Assembly (NCBI GenBank): GCA_964387425.1
Contig: CAYLXP010000128.1
Span: 1 to 15,868 of the forward strand
From: CAYLXP01 sp964387425
GTDB taxonomy: Bacteria; Verrucomicrobiota; Kiritimatiellia; UBA8416
Direction of reading: 5' to 3'
DNA: 15,868 nt
The translations under genes and the position numbers were made by a program. Below are positions 13,301 to 15,868 of this stretch, piece by piece; the stretch's first letter is position 1; each line of letters begins with the position of its first letter. Under the pieces are notes generated by a model. The model was not told the origin of the DNA and did no database searches. It worked only from the letters and a program-made list of their open reading frames with translations.

Positions 13301-14312
13301 GGTGCATTGGCTGATCAATCTCTATCACGCGGCGCTCAAGGCCTCCGCCGTCATGGCGCGGCAGATGGAGGAACCGGCGGTGGCGAAACGCTACGAGGCG
13401 ATCGTTGCCAAGGGCGCACCGGCGATGGTTGACCTGCTCTGGAACGAGCAATTCGGCTACTTCATTCACAAGCCGGGCCCCGGTGATGATCAGAAGCACG
13501 GCTCAACCAACGGGTGCCACATCGACCAGGTCTTCGGGGATTCATGGCTCTGGAACGTGGGGATTGCGCCTACGCTGCCGCAAGATAAGACCCGTAAGGC
13601 GCTTGCATCTCTCTGGCGATACAACTTCACGCCGAATGTTGGCGATTTCAGAAAGAAGATGACGAATGGTCGCTGGTATGCGGCTGAAGGCAATGCCGGG
13701 CTCGTGATGTGTTCCTTCCCGAATGGCAAGATTGAGCCGAAGAGTGGTCACAAGAACTACGCCGGATACTTGAACGAGTGTATGACCGGTTTCGAGTGGC
13801 AGGTGGCCGCGCACATGATCTGGGAGGGGATGATCGAGGAAGGGTTGGCCATCGGCAAGGCGATCTATGACCGCTACTTGCCCCAGGACAGGAACCCCTA
13901 CAACGAAATCGAATGCTCCGACCACTACTCCCGAGCCATGGCCAGCTATGGTGCCTTCATGGCCATGTGCGGGTATCAGTACGACGGGCCTGAGGGCAAG
14001 TTGGCTTTTGCTCCCCGCATGCAGCAGGATGATTTCCGCGCTGCCTTCACGACCGCGGAAGGGTGGGGGAGCTTCTCGCAGAATGTCGCTTCGGACAAAC
14101 AGTCTGTCGCCATTGAATTGCGATATGGCAAACTCCACCTGAAGCAACTGTCCCTCGATGTCGCCCCCGGTGCGAAGGCCGGCAAGATGGTCATCACGCT
14201 TGATGGCAGAGATGTCGATGCCCGTTCGAAGACGAGTGACGGGCGTACGGTTATCGAGTTCCCGAAGGGGATTGATGTTGTGGCTGGGGAGACGCTGAGG
14301 ATGAGGTTGTGA
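10317..14312 (+). CDS. Secreted two-module glycosidase: GH43/GH117-like propeller fused to GH116/DUF608
   Basis: This is a 1331-residue exported enzyme. Residues 1-23 form a signal peptide (cleavage after SAKA). Residues about 30-330 look like a five-bladed beta-propeller of the GH43/GH117 kind, with RRDPSDIIKVGDLYYVWYS (D48, D51), VDDACLVV (D176, D177), NHEVLVWP (H230, E231) and repeated Y.F/W-Y.G blade strands. From about 330 it turns into a GH116 protein: KEWISSLYARGNP, then GMPINGLCTGQVYLGGDGQLWHWNL, as in GBA2_N domains. This N-domain is interrupted at about 540-684 by a beta-sandwich (FDDGTYGDWQVEGEAFGT ... GGWGHIDVDHIEF) of the kind found beside GH32 enzymes. The (alpha/alpha)6 DUF608 barrel follows from about 834, with FEEG (E871/E872), CCPGNCTHVWQYA (876-888) and NTLDEPW (D989) as candidate catalytic positions. 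GH116 includes beta-glucosidases, beta-xylosidases and glucosylceramidases; nucleophile Glu and acid/base Asp are family knowledge, and residue assignment here is by motif. The last 55 residues are a small beta tail. A sulfatase lies downstream on the same strand. Substrate is unknown. Confidence 0.85.
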   Translation: MSKATVYALAVGLAMGLAVSAKAGMGTVSVSHSELKGIGAEKGVMRRDPSDIIKVGDLYYVWYSKGTISPGYDATLWYATSKDGHTWTEKGMALAKGKPGSWEGASVFTPNILVAEGKYWLFYTGTSRKYGKGFNPDSKIGIAVSDSPDGPWERLATNPALKNSDNPEDFDSHLVDDACLVVREGKYWFYYKGRQLGKSPGQTQMGLAIADRPEGPYVRVEDNPVIPGNHEVLVWPQGKGVAAMIGTTGPKEIKNSVMYAEDGMHFTKTHNVKSGPWAGGAYRPEAFTQSGKGKMPEWGVEIGRAKGHLPFIHRFDVEGEEDFEKIIPSDKKLSKEWISSLYARGNPLTATKPNLKYIGMPINGLCTGQVYLGGDGQLWHWNLDASRDAKALGGGPRFLNPDVASSPMSQGFALRAGGKVFTLDGSGFKDVRFTNQYPMGLVDYSDPACPVDVQLQAYTPYIPLNRDDSSYPVIVMRYTLTNTSGSKQDLAIAGWVENISNKKSGKHASGSKLTTYRELENLSAVECSARFGDVEDVPADTEVFAGFDDGTYGDWQVEGEAFGTAPATGARTIQKLSGFRGKGLVNSWTGTDELQGKLTSPEFTIEKPYINFLVGGGSNAKELRASLLVDGKIARSATGQRSDAMERVVWNVKNLKGKKARFEILDANSGGWGHIDVDHIEFSSSPRDTKSSVPLTEMPDFGSIALGVMGSGKPEIVDIARSEPDSTGVFAPKPGDLENGAVSTREFGARCFASLGRELTLKPGESQTLSFCLAWRFPNVAYNKGFGRRASAVGANHYATLWPTAADAAGAVAAREAELYGATHKWVDTWYDSTLPYWFLERTFLTLNCIQTQTAQRLAKAGNEPEHYNFEEGVKCCPGNCTHVWQYAHGLSRIFPQIERENRDKVEYKLGFDAATGKISFRYNMPGRDAIDGTCGTILRVLRESQMTTDYRFLESVWDRTKLSMDLVIQKWDPDEDGMLAGAQHNTLDEPWFGQVHWLINLYHAALKASAVMARQMEEPAVAKRYEAIVAKGAPAMVDLLWNEQFGYFIHKPGPGDDQKHGSTNGCHIDQVFGDSWLWNVGIAPTLPQDKTRKALASLWRYNFTPNVGDFRKKMTNGRWYAAEGNAGLVMCSFPNGKIEPKSGHKNYAGYLNECMTGFEWQVAAHMIWEGMIEEGLAIGKAIYDRYLPQDRNPYNEIECSDHYSRAMASYGAFMAMCGYQYDGPEGKLAFAPRMQQDDFRAAFTTAEGWGSFSQNVASDKQSVAIELRYGKLHLKQLSLDVAPGAKAGKMVITLDGRDVDARSKTSDGRTVIEFPKGIDVVAGETLRMRL

Positions 14313-14344
14313 AGAGGTGTCGATGACGATCGGGATGCTTCCGC

Positions 14345-14370
14345 CCCCGTCCGGGCTTGCCCCGGCGGGG
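14345..14370. repeat. REP-like hairpin, possible 3'-end structure of the glycosidase gene
   Basis: CCCCG-(T)-CCGGG-CTTGC-CCCGG-CGGGG folds into a 10-base-pair GC stem with one bulged T, 32 bases after the glycosidase stop. No U-tract follows, so an intrinsic terminator is uncertain. Its core is repeated in inverted orientation at 14512-14526. Confidence 0.55.
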
Positions 14371-14506
14371 CGATGATTTGGGGCTGTGGAGATGGTATGA
14401 ATAGGAAGTCAAGAGCTCGGGCAGGAGCGAGAGGAGAGCAAACTCCCTTTCTCGCTCAACACGGGCTCGGGGAATGGTGTGCCCATCAGCAGGGGGATGA
14501 TCATGG

Positions 14507-14531
14507 CTCCACCGGGGCAAGCCCGGTGGGG
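14507..14531. repeat. REP-like hairpin, inverted copy of the 14345 element
   Basis: CCACCGGG-GCAAG-CCCGGTGG is a perfect 8-base stem, extendable by a T-G and a C-G pair to ten. The central 15 bases (CCGGGGCAAGCCCGG) are the exact reverse complement of 14351-14365. Where the first copy has a G-C pair next to the core this one has A-T, a covarying difference that favours selection for the fold. Confidence 0.55.
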
Positions 14532-14618
14532 GCCACGCTCGGCTCGTCTGAGTGTCATTCCTAGCTAGCGAGGACGACTTGATAACAGAGGATGTATCTA
14601 AGTAGAGGACACCAACAC

Positions 14619-15868
14619 ATGAAAACATGGATCACACTCACACTGGCTATTGGCCTGGCTTCCGGCGCTTTCGCAGCCACCAGGCCCAACTTCGTGGTCA
14701 TCTTTACTGATGACCAGGGGTATGCGGATCTTGGGTGTTATGGCGGCACGCATGTCACGACACCGAGAATCGATAAGATGGCCGAAGAGGGGGCAAGGCT
14801 GACCAGTTTCTACGTGGCGGCTCCCGTTTGCACGCCCTCCCGCGCGGGATTGATGACGGGTTGCTATCCCAAGCGAATCAGTATGGCGACGGGCTCCAAT
14901 TTTGGGGTTCTACTGGCCGCAGACCCGAAGGGCCTGAATCCCGATGAGATCACCATCCCAGAAGTGTTGAAAACGGCAGGCTATAAGACCGGCATGTTCG
15001 GTAAGTGGCATCTGGGCGATCAGCCGGAGTTTCTGCCGACTCGGCAGGGATTCGATGAGTACTTCGGTATTCCCTACAGCCACGATATTCATCCGTTCCA
15101 CCAGAGGCAGTCGAAGTTCAACTTCCCGCCCTTGCCCCTGCTGGACCAGGAAGAGGTCATCGAGATGGATCCCGATGCCGACTACCTGACCAAGCGCATT
15201 ACGGAACGCGCTATTGGCTTCATCGAGAAGCACAAGGATGAACCGTTCTTTCTCTATGTCCCGCACCCCATCCCTCACCGGCCGCTGCATGCTTCGCCGC
15301 CGTTCATGAAAGACGTGGGGGAACCTCTGAAGGTGAAGCTCGCCGAAGAGAAGAAGAACGGCAGCATTGATTACCCCACGCGGGACAAACTCCTCCGCCA
15401 ATCCATCCGCGAGATCGACTGGTCGGTCGGGGCGATCCTGGACACCTTGAAGGAGCAGGGGATCGACGACAACACGCTTGTGATCTTCTTCTCCGACAAT
15501 GGCCCCTCTGTTTCCGGGAAGGCCACGCCTCTGTCAGGTAAGAAGGGCAGCACGCTTGAAGGTGGAATGCGCGAGCCGACGGTGATTCGTTGGCCCGGGA
15601 AGATTCCCGCCGGGACAGTGAACGATGAGGTCATGACAGCCATGGATCTTCTGCCAACCTTTGCCACGCTTGCCGGTGCGGACATCCCGTCTGACCGTGT
15701 GATCGATGGCAAGGACATCTGGCCGGTGCTGGCGGGGAAGGCAGAGAGTCCACACGAAGCCTTCTTCTATCACGGGGGGAACACGCTCCGGGCCGTGCGT
15801 TCCGGTAAGTGGAAGCTGCATCGCGCGGCCCCGTCCGGCAAGAAGAACAGAGGCAAGGGGCCGCGCGG
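14619..15868 (+). CDS. Secreted type I sulfatase, 3' end beyond window
   Basis: This is a formylglycine-dependent sulfatase (alkaline-phosphatase superfamily, sulfatase family S1) that hydrolyses sulfate esters, probably on a polysaccharide. The visible 416 residues run off the window edge. Residues 1-20 form a signal peptide (cleavage after AFAA). The metal site shows DD at 31-32 in FTDDQGY and DN at 293-294 in FFSDNGP. The maturation motif is C71-T-P-S-R75, the Cys form converted by a formylglycine-generating enzyme; no such enzyme is in the window. K129 and H131 in GKWHLG, H216/H220 in PHPIPH, and K309...EGGMREP complete the usual active-site set, so it looks functional. AGAGGA nine bases before the ATG supports the start. 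It follows the glycosidase fusion gene on the same strand after a 306-base gap with hairpins, so it could be a separate unit of the same glycan-degrading locus. The S1 subfamily and substrate cannot be assigned from motifs alone. Confidence 0.93.
   Translation, partial: MKTWITLTLAIGLASGAFAATRPNFVVIFTDDQGYADLGCYGGTHVTTPRIDKMAEEGARLTSFYVAAPVCTPSRAGLMTGCYPKRISMATGSNFGVLLAADPKGLNPDEITIPEVLKTAGYKTGMFGKWHLGDQPEFLPTRQGFDEYFGIPYSHDIHPFHQRQSKFNFPPLPLLDQEEVIEMDPDADYLTKRITERAIGFIEKHKDEPFFLYVPHPIPHRPLHASPPFMKDVGEPLKVKLAEEKKNGSIDYPTRDKLLRQSIREIDWSVGAILDTLKEQGIDDNTLVIFFSDNGPSVSGKATPLSGKKGSTLEGGMREPTVIRWPGKIPAGTVNDEVMTAMDLLPTFATLAGADIPSDRVIDGKDIWPVLAGKAESPHEAFFYHGGNTLRAVRSGKWKLHRAAPSGKKNRGKGPR

Larger units (their letters stand above)
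14313..14618. other. Gap between glycosidase and sulfatase genes
   Basis: I see no gene in this 306-base stretch. Open frames on both strands lack ribosome sites and recognisable content. It contains two REP-like hairpins that are inverted copies of each other (14345-14370 and 14507-14531). No confident promoter for the sulfatase is visible. A GTATCTA word at 14594-14600 resembles the one just before the giant gene (2446-2452). Confidence 0.55.

Noticed and set aside
12271..13499. Overlapping minus-strand open frames of 282 and 292 codons under the GH116 barrel
   Set aside because: They run opposite to the catalytic motifs of the glycosidase and overlap each other in different frames; long antisense frames are expected in GC-rich genes.
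14345..14531. CRISPR array or transposon ends
   Set aside because: There are only two copies of a 15-base core, in opposite orientation, each self-palindromic, with no transposase, target duplication or regular spacers.

Overview
The window is about 59% GC by eye. It looks like accessory DNA from a sulfatase-rich, glycan-degrading member of the PVC superphylum, most likely Kiritimatiellota or a related verrucomicrobial or planctomycetal lineage. The basis is the content: large secreted proteins built from lamin-tail (LTD), CotH and LamG-type modules, a GH116-type enzyme carrying a second glycosidase-like domain, a secreted type I sulfatase, and GC-rich palindromes between genes. No marker gene (rRNA, tRNA, ribosomal protein) is present, so the taxonomy is an inference from gene style.

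Layout. Bases 1-288 are non-coding with one small hairpin. A secreted 684-residue protein (289-2343, +) has a LamG-like domain between two similar beta-sandwich domains. After a 110-base spacer with a good hairpin comes a secreted 2307-residue protein (2454-9377, +) with three LTD domains, a CotH-kinase-like domain, three more LTD domains, Ig/PKD-like and concanavalin-like domains, and a C-terminal calcium-loop segment. Meeting it tail to tail is a two-gene toxin-antitoxin operon (9956-9385, -): a BrnT-like toxin overlapping a CopG-type antitoxin by ATGA. Its promoter has a consensus TTGACA -35 and a perfect 17-base operator palindrome over the -10. Across a structured 360-base divergent region lies a secreted 1331-residue enzyme (10317-14312, +) that fuses a GH43/GH117-like beta-propeller to a GH116/DUF608 module, which itself contains an inserted beta-sandwich. 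A 306-base gap with two mutually inverted REP-like hairpins follows. The window ends inside a secreted sulfatase (14619 onward, +) with an intact CTPSR maturation motif.

How the parts may work together. All four large proteins carry export signals and look like surface or periplasmic machinery for binding and dismantling a complex, probably sulfated, polysaccharide: the sulfatase removes sulfate esters, the propeller/GH116 enzyme cuts glycosidic bonds, and the giant LTD/CotH and LamG proteins could bind substrate or cell surface. This is inferred from neighbourhood and families; no substrate can be read from the sequence. The toxin-antitoxin pair is a self-contained accessory cassette between the two halves.

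The features most worth attention are the propeller-GH116 fusion with its nested domain, the 3-LTD/CotH/3-LTD architecture, the well-defined TA promoter/operator, and a family of CCGGGCT-core palindromes with a covarying base pair.
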